NCBI GenBank assembly: GCA_938040985.1
Contig: CALHZD010000155.1
Location: 1 to 51,992 of the forward strand
Direction of reading: 5' to 3'
Origin: an uncultured Propionivibrio sp.
Lineage (GTDB): Bacteria > Pseudomonadota > Gammaproteobacteria > Burkholderiales > Rhodocyclaceae
Length of the DNA stretch: 51,992 nt
The notes below the pieces were generated by a model. The model searched no databases, had not been told where the DNA came from, and saw only the letters and a list, made by a program, of their open reading frames with translations. Below, one piece after another: positions 44,029 to 51,992 of the stretch. The position numbers and the translations under genes are program-made. The stretch's first letter is position 1, and each line of letters starts with the position of its first letter.

Positions 44029-45225
44029 ATGAAAAAACTCATCCTCAGCGCCTTGATGACCCTCACTCTCGGCAGCGCCCAGGCCACGCCCATCTTCAAC
44101 CTCTTCGAACTCGGCATCCGGCCCGGACAGACCACCGCCTACGACGCAGTGGGGCAAAACAACATTGGCGTCTCCGTTGGCAATGAGGCGGGGGCGCTTG
44201 CCATGTACAGCGCCAAACAAAAAGGCAACCCGCACATGGCCTACATGGTAGAAATCTACGCCGACGAGTCCGCCTACCGGACGCACACCGCCTCGCCGCA
44301 ATACAAAGAATTTCTGCGCCGCTCGCCCGACATCCTCACCGACCATAAAAAGAAAATAGCCCTCGTGCCGCAGTATCTGGCCGACAAAAAAGTCGAACAG
44401 ACGCCGACGACCATCAACAACCTCGTCATCGTGGACGTCAAACCCGGGCAGAATGACGCCTTCCGCGCCGTAGTCATGCCGGAAATGGCGCAGTCCATGC
44501 GCGTCGAAAACGGCGTGCGGGCCATCTACGCCGCCACCGCAAAAGACGCGCCCAACCGCTGGTACTTTTACGAAATCTACGCCGATGACGCCGCCTACCA
44601 AAGTCACCGCGCCACGCCGCATTTTAAAGACTATCTGGAAAAAACCGCCGACATGCTCGCCGACAAACAGGCCATCGCCATCATCCCGACCCTGCTCGCC
44701 AACAAAGGCGGTCTGGACTATACGGCGAGACCACATCACGCCGGGAAGCCGCCGAGCGGAGTAAACACTGTCCCCGCCAAGCGAGACGATCACACGCACT
44801 ACACCAACCCACCGGAGAAAACCATGCACTGGCAGCCCGACACCCTTGCGGCCATTGACCGCGCCGACGACCTGAAAATCGCCCCCTACCATCCCGACAT
44901 GACCACCACCGGCACCCCTACCTGGATCTGGGAAGTAGTTGTGGACGGCCGCCTCTACGTCCGCGCCTACAGCGGCCCGCGCTCGCGCTGGTACCAGGCC
45001 GCCATCAAACAGCAGGCGGGTGAAATCCATGCCGCCGGCGCTGTGCATCGCGTCCGCTTCGCCGCCGTGAACGACGCCGCACTGCAAGACAAAATTGATG
45101 CCGCCTATCGTGCCAAATATCCAACTAGCCCCTACACGGCGACCATGATCCGAAGCCCAGCCCGCGATGCCACCGTTGAAATCACCCCTGCCGTACTCCA
45201 CGCCAACCCAAAAGAAAAACCATGA
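44029..45225 (+). CDS. Exported fusion: two ABM monooxygenase-like domains plus DUF2255
   Basis: A 398-residue protein. After a signal peptide (1-19, ending AQA) come two antibiotic-biosynthesis-monooxygenase-like domains (about 20-115 and 128-228), each with the E-I-Y-A-D-(E/D)-x-A-Y mark. A low-quality linker (about 229-265) leads to a DUF2255 domain (266 to about 385: WQPDTLAAIDRADDLKIAPY, RAYSGPRSRWYQAA). Met266 (44824) is preceded by CCGGAG, a relic or live ribosome site, so DUF2255 was probably a separate gene once. ABM domains bind small aromatic or haem-like ligands. The stop overlaps the next start (ATGA). Confidence 0.82.
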   Translation: MKKLILSALMTLTLGSAQATPIFNLFELGIRPGQTTAYDAVGQNNIGVSVGNEAGALAMYSAKQKGNPHMAYMVEIYADESAYRTHTASPQYKEFLRRSPDILTDHKKKIALVPQYLADKKVEQTPTTINNLVIVDVKPGQNDAFRAVVMPEMAQSMRVENGVRAIYAATAKDAPNRWYFYEIYADDAAYQSHRATPHFKDYLEKTADMLADKQAIAIIPTLLANKGGLDYTARPHHAGKPPSGVNTVPAKRDDHTHYTNPPEKTMHWQPDTLAAIDRADDLKIAPYHPDMTTTGTPTWIWEVVVDGRLYVRAYSGPRSRWYQAAIKQQAGEIHAAGAVHRVRFAAVNDAALQDKIDAAYRAKYPTSPYTATMIRSPARDATVEITPAVLHANPKEKP

Positions 45226-46241
45226 AAAAAACCCTTCTCGCCACCTTCTGCGCCCTCAGCCTCAGCGCCGGTGCCGCTGACACGCCGCGCACCCTTGACC
45301 TCGTTGATCCGGAATACCGCGCCGCCGCGCCCGCCTGGCTGATACATTTCGACGACCCGCAAGTGCGTGCGCAATTCAACGAGCGCAACGCCAAGCGCGC
45401 CGCCGAGAACAGCCAGCCCGCGCAAAGCCTCAGCGCCCCGGCTGACGGCGACCAGCCTGCCGTGCCGCTGTATCTCTACACGCCGAAAAACAGCAGCGGC
45501 GGCAAACTGCCCATCATCTACTTCATCCACGGCGGCGGTTACATTTTGGGCAACGCGAAAATGGTCGGCGACGCCCTGCAAGCATTGGCCGACCGCCAGC
45601 AGGCCGCCGTTGTCAGCGTCGAATACCGCCTCGCCACCGCCGCCCCCTTCCCCGCCGACCTGCACGATGCCTACCACGGCCTGCGTTACATTTATCAACA
45701 CGCCACCGATTACGGCCTGGATGCCGAGCGCGTCGTGCTGATGGGCGAAAGCGCCGGCGGCGGCCTCGCCGCCCGCCTCGCTCTCTATACCCGCGATAAG
45801 GGCGAACTCACCCCCGAAGGGCAAATCCTGATTTACCCGATGCTCGACTACCGCACCGGCACCCCCGAATCACCCTACCGCGACGACAACGCCGGCGAAA
45901 TCGTCTGGACGGCGGCAGCGAACCGCGTCGGCTGGGCGACCCTGCGCGGCGGGCAGAGCATCCCCGACAGCGAACTGCCCTACTTCTCGCCCGCCTTCGC
46001 CACCCACCTGCGCGGCCTGCCGCCTACCTTCATCCTCGTCGGCAGCCTCGACCTCTTCGTACACGAAGACATCGCCTACGCCAGCCGCCTGATCGAAGCG
46101 GGCGTGCCGACCGAGTTGCACGTCCTGCCCGGCCTCTGCCACGCCTTTGAAATGGCCAACCCCGACGGCGCGCAGACCCGCCGTTACCTCGACTGGCGTC
46201 ACAACGCCATCGAAAAAATGCACGCCCGTCCGGTGCACTAA
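45222..46241 (+). CDS. Exported esterase of the hormone-sensitive lipase family
   Basis: A 339-residue alpha/beta hydrolase with a signal peptide (1-19). The oxyanion motif HGGG is at 103-106, the nucleophile Ser177 lies in GESAGGG, the acid is Asp277 in GSLDLF and the base His307 in CHAF, a complete triad. It hydrolyses short-chain esters. Translation is coupled to the upstream fusion gene by a 4-bp overlap, and 26 bp separate it from the next reductase, so the three probably form an operon. Confidence 0.9.
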   Translation: MKKTLLATFCALSLSAGAADTPRTLDLVDPEYRAAAPAWLIHFDDPQVRAQFNERNAKRAAENSQPAQSLSAPADGDQPAVPLYLYTPKNSSGGKLPIIYFIHGGGYILGNAKMVGDALQALADRQQAAVVSVEYRLATAAPFPADLHDAYHGLRYIYQHATDYGLDAERVVLMGESAGGGLAARLALYTRDKGELTPEGQILIYPMLDYRTGTPESPYRDDNAGEIVWTAAANRVGWATLRGGQSIPDSELPYFSPAFATHLRGLPPTFILVGSLDLFVHEDIAYASRLIEAGVPTELHVLPGLCHAFEMANPDGAQTRRYLDWRHNAIEKMHARPVH

Positions 46242-46267
46242 CCTCCACCCAAACCAAGGAGAATTCT

Positions 46268-46909
46268 ATGGGAACGTTGCTTAAAAAATCCCTCATTGGC
46301 CTTACCCTCATCCTCGGCCTCAGCGGCCCGGTACTGGCCGAAAAACACATCCTGATCGTCTCCGGCCACCCCCATCTGGAACGTTCATCCGCGAACAAAA
46401 CCATCCTGGACGAACTGCACAAAAGATTGCCGCAGGCCGAAATCCTCTACCTGGACAAAATCGCGCCGGACTACCGATTTGATGTTAAGCGGGAACAACA
46501 GCGCATCCGCGACGCCGACATCATCGTCATGCAATTTCCTATCTATTGGTACAGCCCGCCGGCACTGATGAAAAAATGGCAGGAAGACATGCTCACCTAC
46601 GGCTTCGCCCATGACGCCAGTGGCGGCCTGCTCAAAGGCAAACAACTGGTGCTGTCCTTCACCACCGGCGCGGGCGAGAATGAATACCGCACCGGCGGCC
46701 GCATGAACTACCCCATCGACGCCTTCCTGCCGCCGCTGCAACAATTCGGCAACCTGAGCGGCTTCGAATGGCAGGGCTACGTTTACAGCGGCGGCTACAG
46801 CGTGCGCGCCGACGACGCGCAAAAACAGGTACAACAAGGCAAAGCCAAAGAACACGCCGCCAAGCTGGCCGAAAAACTCAGCGCATTGGCGCAAGCGCCG
46901 AAACCATAA
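46268..46909 (+). CDS. Exported NAD(P)H oxidoreductase, flavodoxin-like fold
   Basis: A 213-residue quinone-reductase-type flavoprotein with a Sec signal (about 1-24, ending LAE). ILIVSGHPHLERSSANK binds the flavin phosphate; FPIYWYSPPALMKKW and FTTGAGENEYR are the isoalloxazine and active-site loops of the MdaB/NQO family. CAAGGAG stands before the ATG. It is close in type to the gene at 43308 and to the partial gene at 50761. Confidence 0.88.
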   Translation: MGTLLKKSLIGLTLILGLSGPVLAEKHILIVSGHPHLERSSANKTILDELHKRLPQAEILYLDKIAPDYRFDVKREQQRIRDADIIVMQFPIYWYSPPALMKKWQEDMLTYGFAHDASGGLLKGKQLVLSFTTGAGENEYRTGGRMNYPIDAFLPPLQQFGNLSGFEWQGYVYSGGYSVRADDAQKQVQQGKAKEHAAKLAEKLSALAQAPKP

Positions 46910-46930
46910 CGCCGCCATGACGGAAAAAAT

Positions 46931-47680
46931 ATGCAAAACATCAACCAAAAAACCTTCCTGATTACCGGCGGCGGCACGGGCATCGGCCGCAGCATCGCCA
47001 AGCATATGGCGCAGCAAGGCGCGACCGTCATCATCATTGGGCGGCGCGAAAACGTCCTGCAAGAAAGCGCCGCGCAACACTCCAACATCCACTACTTCGT
47101 CGCCGACGTGGAAAAAAGCGGCGACATCGCGCGGGGGCTGGCTGAAATCCGGAGCCGCTTTGGCAGACTGGACGGCGTGGTGAATAACGCCAGCATCGCG
47201 CCGGTCACCCCCATCGAAAACGTCAACTTTGCCGACTACGACCGCACCTTCAACCTGAACGTGCGCGCCGTCATCGACCTGACGAGCCAGGCCATCCCGC
47301 TGCTGAAAGAAAGCAAAGGCAGCATCATCAACATCACCTCCGGCCTGTTGAACAACCCGATGCCAGCAAACTCCATCTACACCGCCAGTAAGGCGGCGCT
47401 GCTGCTGAGTCTGACCCGCACCTGGGCGAAAGAACTCGCGCCCTGCGGCATCCGCGTCAACAGCGTCGCGGCCGGCGCCACCAAAACCCCGCTGTACGAC
47501 AACCTCGGCCTGAGCGCGGAAGAAGCGAAAAACCACGAAGCGGCGGTGGCGCACATCGTGCCGCTGGGCCGCTTCGCCGATCCGGACGAAATCGCCCCCA
47601 TCGTCAGCTTCCTCGCCTCCGACGACGCCCGCTACGCCACCGGCGGCCATTACGCGGTGGACGGCGGCTTCAGCATCTAA
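46931..47680 (+). CDS. Short-chain dehydrogenase/reductase
   Basis: A 249-residue classical SDR: TGGGTGIG at about 12-19, NNAS near 90, catalytic Ser in ITSG and YTASK as Tyr-x3-Lys. The ending YATGGHYAVDGGFSI is the standard SDR C-terminus. It is shorter and more canonical than the SDR pair at 9246-10892. GACGGAAAAAAT precedes the ATG. It is 21 bp after the reductase and 23 bp before the transketolase, all on the same strand. Confidence 0.9.
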   Translation: MQNINQKTFLITGGGTGIGRSIAKHMAQQGATVIIIGRRENVLQESAAQHSNIHYFVADVEKSGDIARGLAEIRSRFGRLDGVVNNASIAPVTPIENVNFADYDRTFNLNVRAVIDLTSQAIPLLKESKGSIINITSGLLNNPMPANSIYTASKAALLLSLTRTWAKELAPCGIRVNSVAAGATKTPLYDNLGLSAEEAKNHEAAVAHIVPLGRFADPDEIAPIVSFLASDDARYATGGHYAVDGGFSI

Positions 47681-47703
47681 TACCAATCCCAAAGGAGAGC
47701 ATC

Positions 47704-49458
47704 ATGCAACTCATCGACGTTAAATCCCCCGCCGACATCAAAAACCTGTCGCTCGCGGAATTGACCGACCTCACCGCCCAGGCGCGCCAGGCGCTCATGA
47801 CCAAAGTATCGGAGCACGGCGGCCATTTCGGCCCGCCGATGGGCGCAGCGGAGATGATTGTCGCGCTGCATTACGTCTTCAATTCGCCGGTGGATAAAAT
47901 CGTCTATGACGTCTCGCACCAAAGCTACGTGCATAAAATGCTGACCGGACGGGCATTGGCCTTTCTGGATCCGGCACACTATGACGACGTAACCGGCTAT
48001 ACCGACCCGACCGAAAGCGAGCACGATTTCTTTAATATCGGCCACACATCAACTTCCGTGAGTCTGGCATCCGGTTTGGCTAAAGCACGCAATTTGCGCG
48101 GCGCGAAAGAAAACATCATTGCCGTCATTGGCGATGGCGCCCTATCCGGCGGTGAAGCCTATGAAGGGCTGGATTACGTTGCCACTCTCGGCAGCAATAT
48201 GATTGTGATATTGAACGACAATGACCAGTCCATTGCCGAAGTGCATGGCGGCATCTACCAAGGCTTACGCGAATTGCGCGAAACCAATGGCGCCAGCCCG
48301 AATAATCTCTTCAAGGCGATGGGACTTGACTACCGCTTTATCAAAGACGGCAACGATTTGGCGACCCTGATTACAGCCTTCCAGGCGGTAAAAGACATTG
48401 ACCACCCGATTGTGCTGCATATCGTCACGCAAAAAGGCAAAGGCTACAAACTGGCGGAAGAACACAAAGAAGAATTCCACTACAAAATGCCGTTCGACCT
48501 CGTCACCGGCGAAAGCAAAACCACCTTCCCTGCGGGCTACAGCCAGCTTGTCGCCGATTACCTGATGGCGCAAATCAAGGCAGACTCGCGCGTTGTCACC
48601 ATCAACGCCGCAACGCCGGGCGGCTTCGGCTTTACCGAAGCATGGCGAAAAGAAGCCGGCAGCCAATATGTAGACGTGGGCATTGCCGAAGAACAGGCGG
48701 TGGCAATGGCCTCCGGCATTGCCAAAAACGGCGGCAAACCGGTATTCAGCGTTTATAGCACCTTCCTGCAACGCACCTATGATCAATTGGTGCAGGATTT
48801 ATGCGTCAATAACAACAGCGCCCTCATCCTCGTGCATATGGCGTCGGTGTACGGCATGAGCGACGTGACCCATTTGGGGTTCTTCGATATTCCGATGATT
48901 GCCAATATTCCGAACCTGGTCTATCTCGCCCCCACCAGCAAAGAAGAATTGATGGCCATGGTGGCATGGGGATTACACTAAAACGCGCACCCGGTCGCCA
49001 TCCGCATGCCAGTCGGCGAAATCGTGGAAAGCGGAAAGCCTGACACCACCGATTACAGCCAGATCAATAAATTTCAGATCACCCGCCGAGGCGAAAAGGT
49101 TGCCCTCATCGGCTTGGGTAACTTCTTCCATCTCGCCAATCGCGTTGCCGATACCCTGGCGAAAGAGCACGGCATCAATGCTACCGTGATTAACCCGAAA
49201 TTCGCCAGCGGTATCGATACCCAAATGCTGGATGACTTGATGGCGAATCACCGCGTGGTACTGACCCTGGAAGACGGCGTTGTTTCCGGCGGCTTCGGCC
49301 AGAACATTGCCGGCTACTATGGCCCGACGAGCATGAAAGTGAAAAACTACGGCATCGCCAAAGAATTTCACGACCGCTATGACGCCGACGAATTGCTGAA
49401 AGCCAACGGTTCCTCGCTGGAACAAATCGTTGCCAATGCGGTGCACCTCGCGCAATGA
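47704..49458 (+). pseudogene. DXS-type transketolase with one internal stop
   Basis: The frame encodes a thiamine-diphosphate enzyme resembling 1-deoxy-D-xylulose-5-phosphate synthase: GGHFGPPMGAAEM near 40, YDVSHQSYVHKML, the TPP motif GDGALSGGEAYEGLDY and the catalytic Glu in VGIAEEQAVAMASG. A TAA at 48979-48981 (codon 426) breaks it at AWGLH-stop-NAHPVAIRMPVGE; the frame then continues to 49458. Full length would be 584 residues, a little under usual DXS (about 620). CAA (Gln) to TAA is the simplest explanation. The cut removes part of the pyrimidine-binding domain and the whole C-terminal domain. AAAGGAG lies upstream. Confidence 0.82.
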
Positions 49459-49479
49459 ATTAACGGCTAACTATATAGA

Positions 49480-49611
49480 CAATAAAAAAGCCCCTCCCCC
49501 GTAAAAGTCCCGTAGGGGAAGGGGTTGGGGACTGGAACAGCTCGCTTCAGCGAGAAAGGCCATTCGTCCGCAGGACGAACACTGCTAAACACTGCTAACA
49601 GGAGCAACACA
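49480..49611. repeat. Hairpin and shared 19-bp core
   Basis: CCCCTCCCC / GGGGAAGGGG (about 49490-49525) forms an imperfect hairpin next to an A-rich tract and may end the transketolase mRNA. CATTCGTCCGCAGGACGAA at 49561-49579 is identical to 8957-8975 inside the 240-bp element, so this may be a reduced copy. Confidence 0.5.
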
Positions 49612-50634
49612 ATGCAATACACCCGACTCGGCAACAGTGACCTCACCGTTTCCCGCATCTGCCTCGGCTGCATGGGCTTCGGCGACGCCGCGACCGGCCA
49701 GCACAGCTGGACGCTGAACGAAGCCGACAGCCGCGACATCATCCGCTACGCGCTGGACAACGGCATCAACTTCTTCGACACCGCCATCGCCTACCAGCTC
49801 GGCAGCAGCGAGCGCTACGTCGGCAAAGCACTGCGCGACATGGCGAAACGCGAAGACGTCGTCGTCGCCACCAAATTCCTGCCGCGCACCCAGGCGCAAA
49901 TCGCAGACGACGTCAGCGGCGCGCAAGCCATCGCACAATCGCTCGAGCAAAGCCTGCGCAACCTCGGCATGGACTACATCGACCTCTACATCTACCACAT
50001 CTGGGACTACAACACGCCCATCGAAGAAATCCTGCACGCTCTGCACCAGGCGAAATAGGCGGGCAAAGTGCGCGCCATCGGCATCGCCAACGTCTATGCC
50101 TGGCAACTCGCCAAAGCGAACGCCCTGGCGGCGCGCGAGGGGCTGACCCCGTTCATCTCCGTGCAAAACCACTACAACCTGATCATGCGCGAAGACGAGC
50201 GCGAACTCATCCCACTCTGCCGCGAAGACAACATCGCCCTCACGCCGTACAGCGCACTGGCGAGCGGCCGCCTGTCGCGCCTGCCGGGCTCCGACACCAA
50301 ACGCGCCGCCGAAGACAGCTACGCCAAAGGCAAATACGACGCCACCGCCGCCGAGGACAACATCATCATCGCCCGCGTCGCCGAACTGGCGGAAAAATAC
50401 GGCACCACCATGACCGCCACCTCGCTGGCCTGGCTGCTGACCAAAGTGGATGCGCCAATCGCGGGCGCGACTAAAAAATCGCACATCGACGGCGCGGTGA
50501 AAGCGGTCGGATTACAGCTATCCGCCGAAGATTTGGTCTATCTTGAAGAGACGTACCAACCGCACCGCCTGGTCGGCATCATGGCGCAGAACACACCGCA
50601 GACCAAAGACGCCAAACAGGTGTGGACGCGGTAA
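49612..50634 (+). pseudogene. Aldo/keto reductase (YajO-like) with one internal stop
   Basis: Start to finish the frame spells a 340-residue AKR: RLGNSDLTVSRICLGCMGFG, FFDTAIAYQLGSSE with Asp and Tyr, ATKFLP with Lys, YIYHIWD with His, and LTKVDAPIAGATKKSH at the NADP site. A TAG at 50056-50058 interrupts it at HQAK-stop-AGKVRAIGIAN. CAG to TAG would explain it. Without read-through the product ends at residue 148, just past the active-site His, and cannot bind cofactor. CAGGAG lies before the ATG. Confidence 0.85.
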
Positions 50635-50644
50635 GACGTTTTTA

Positions 50645-50749
50645 TAATGCCCACCCTAGGGATTCAGCTGAGCAGGCGGCGCGCCGCAGACAGTACATAT
50701 AAGTACGGCGAGGCGCGCCAACACACTCAAATGATTTTCTGGGATGGGA
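50645..50749. repeat. Correia-like element (R14)
   Basis: It is 105 bp from AATGCCCACCCTAGGGATTC to GATTTTCTGGGATGGGA. The core is GGCGCGCCGCAGACAGTACA and AAGTACGGCGAGGCGCGCC, almost a consensus for the set. Its right end touches the ribosome site (GGAAGGAG) of the next gene. Confidence 0.85.
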
Positions 50750-50760
50750 AGGAGAAAAAG

Positions 50761-51006
50761 ATGAAACATATCCTCATGCTCACCGGCAGCCCGCACCCGC
50801 ACGGCGCCTCCCACCAACTTGCCGACGCCTTCATGAAAGGCGCGGGCGAGAACGGCCACGACATCTACCGTTTCGATGCGGGGCTGGAGGCCGACAAAGT
50901 CCAGTTTCTCAAACTCGATGCCGCCGAGCGCACCATCATCAGCGACGACCACATCCACCGCGAAGTCCTGCCCCGCCTGCAACAGGCCGACGTGGTCGTC
51001 TTCGTG
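50761..51006 (+). CDS. Flavodoxin-like NAD(P)H oxidoreductase, 5' part only (cut by a chimeric join)
   Basis: The first 82 codons encode the start of a quinone-reductase-type flavoprotein: ILMLTGSPHPHGASHQLADA (flavin phosphate loop), LDAAERTIISDDHIHREVLP, then LQQADVVVFV. In the family the next residues would be the PLYYY-type loop, but the sequence instead turns into a Der GTPase. GGAAGGAG lies 7 bp before the ATG. No stop occurs before the window end, so on paper this frame makes a meaningless fusion. Confidence 0.82.
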
Positions 51007-51370
51007 GTCGATGGCCGTCAGGGCCTGCTGGCCCGTGACGAGGAGATCGCCCAGGAGCTGCGCCGCACCGCCCGCAAGGTGGTGCTGGCCGTCAACAAGT
51101 GCGAGGGCATCTCGCGCCCGGTGGCTGCCGCCGAGTTCCATGCGCTGGGGCTGGGCGTGCCCATGCCCATTTCCGCCACCCATGGTGACGGCGTGCACGC
51201 GCTGATGGAGGAATGCCTGGAAGACTGGCGCGCCGAGCGTGAGCGCCTGCTGGCCGAGGCCGCCGAAGCCGATGCCGCTTCGACCGATGGGGCTGAAGAC
51301 CCCGTGGATGAGGCCGCTGACGAGGCGGGGGCACATGGTGAGGCCGCCCAGGACCGCGATGCCGCGAACG
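50986..51370 (+). other. der: Fragment of a Der (EngA) GTPase from another genome
   Basis: In frame with the preceding gene: ADVVVFVVDGRQGLLARDEE, then the G4 element NKCEG, AAEFHALGLGVPMPIS and SATHGDGVHALMEE, i.e. the second half of the first G domain of Der, an essential ribosome-assembly GTPase, followed by an acidic linker. The G1-G3 motifs and the second G domain are absent. GC rises clearly. The AEF-GLG-SATHGDG style is betaproteobacterial (Burkholderiales, for example an oral Lautropia-like species); that donor is inferred. The right border is not sharp (about 51,330-51,410). Confidence 0.75.
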
Positions 51371-51409
51371 GGAAACGGACCGGAGCAGCTGCCGAGGGTG
51401 CCGCCGGCA

Positions 51410-51992
51410 AGAGCGACCCCGAGGCCGACGAGCGCGACCGCGAGCATGTCCCAGTTGATGAGGCCGGAGGCCATGACGACGGGCGCGGCCGCGACGAGCA
51501 GCGCGTCGAAGCTGCGCGTCGCGACGCCCTGGGTGGCCCAGCTGGCCGAGCCGGCGCCCAGCTCGGCCTGGACGACGACGACCGCCAGGAAGGAGACGAA
51601 CAGGACGACGGCGGTGAGGACGAAGAACAGGTAGGAGGCGTCGAGCTGCTCCTGGCCGGTGGCCGAGGCGCCGACGTCGGCGCCGAACAGCCCGGTGAGC
51701 CAGCGGCAGACCGCGACGAGGGCGCCGACCAGTGGCGGATGGGTGAGGCCGGCCTCGGAGTAGAGCCCGGCGCCCGTGGCGACGCCGTTGCCCTGGTAGA
51801 GGAGGGGGATGTCGGAGTAGCACAGGCGGGCGTACGTGTTGACCGTCGTGCCGTAGACGTGCTGCTGGCAGGGGACCTGGCGCAGCATGAGGACGACCCA
51901 GGACAGCCCGGCGACGAGGATCGACCAGGGCAGGGGGTTGAACCAGAGCCCCCAGGGGCGCGCATGGGCCCCCACCGGGCCGCCGATGCGCT
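51410..51992 (-). other. Fragment of an actinobacterial GT87-type membrane glycosyltransferase
   Basis: On the minus strand the frame is open from the window edge: RIGGPVGAHARPWGLWFNP and PLPWSILVAGLSWVVLMLRQ, then VNTYARLCYSDIPLLYQG and several hydrophobic helices. The first lines match polyprenol-phosphate-dependent mannosyltransferase-like (DUF2029/GT87) proteins of Actinomyces and relatives. GC is above 65%. Codons and composition are unlike the rest of the window. After about 51410 the reading is no longer membrane-like. Confidence 0.65.

Noticed and set aside
23687..50058. Stop-codon reassignment (TAA/TAG read as Gln)
   Set aside because: Many intact genes here end properly at TAA or TAG at the family's normal length, so the standard code applies.
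1..50760. The whole window as a Neisseria genome
   Set aside because: Uptake words are confined to two cassettes and one pair; Neisseria genomes carry them about every kilobase. The host must be something else, although the repeats are Correia-like.
50761..51992. A genuine flavodoxin-Der fusion protein
   Set aside because: Both domains are truncated, GC changes at the join, and the frame goes on into antisense DNA of a third organism; a chimera explains it better.

Overview
The window is GC-rich DNA dominated by plus-strand metabolic genes. It reads as a gammaproteobacterial chromosome. Gene content, GC level (by eye about 60%) and the oral donors seen nearby fit a Cardiobacterium-like member of the mouth flora. 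That host name is inference; nothing here, such as an rRNA gene, fixes it.

Layout. Positions 1-5828: alcohol dehydrogenase, a Tat-exported aldo/keto reductase, an AT-rich alpha/beta hydrolase, tandem cyclophilin-like secreted proteins, a broken cytidine deaminase and a LysR regulator. 5829-6830 holds no convincing gene. 6831-20261: Bcr/CflA exporter, rhodanese, a pair of SDR enzymes, a metallo-beta-lactamase-fold lipoprotein, a fused osmoprotectant permease/binding protein, quinone-reductase-type enzymes, an esterase, a polysaccharide deacetylase, a PhzF protein and the ABC ATPase that probably serves the permease 5 kb upstream. 20500-23350: an RNA-repair/ribosome-rescue cassette (rtcB, a frameshifted conserved gene, prfH) carrying several copies of the Eikenella-type DNA uptake word, so probably imported. 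23387-26924: a run of broken genes around a LysE exporter. 27000-32450: an iron/siderophore-type uptake cassette (TetR, TonB receptor, small protein, broken OsmC, MFS) with Neisseria mucosa-type uptake words. 33418-39751: reductase, NTF2-like protein, CPBP membrane protein, DUF4336 protein, two blocks of a 40-bp tandem repeat and a SAM methyltransferase. 41053-50634: LeuE-type exporter, flavodoxin-like and aldo/keto reductases, SDR, esterase, and a DXS-type transketolase and an aldo/keto reductase that each carry one internal stop codon.

Two features cut across the region. First, at least fourteen copies of short inverted-repeat elements, mostly 101-108 bp, resemble the Correia elements of Neisseria. 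Most sit 11-65 bp before a plus-strand start codon, and several supply the stop codon of the gene before them. Second, many genes are broken by single lesions, several of them possible Gln-to-stop changes.

The last kilobase (after about 51,000) does not belong with the rest. A flavodoxin-like gene runs in frame into a betaproteobacterial-type Der GTPase fragment and then into the antisense strand of an actinobacterial membrane glycosyltransferase. This is best read as a chimeric assembly or amplification join from a mixed oral sample.

The genes suggest a mosaic accessory region rich in NAD(P)H-linked reductases (many with export signals), esterases and exporters, probably handling reactive carbonyls, quinones and xenobiotics. 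That shared role is inference.
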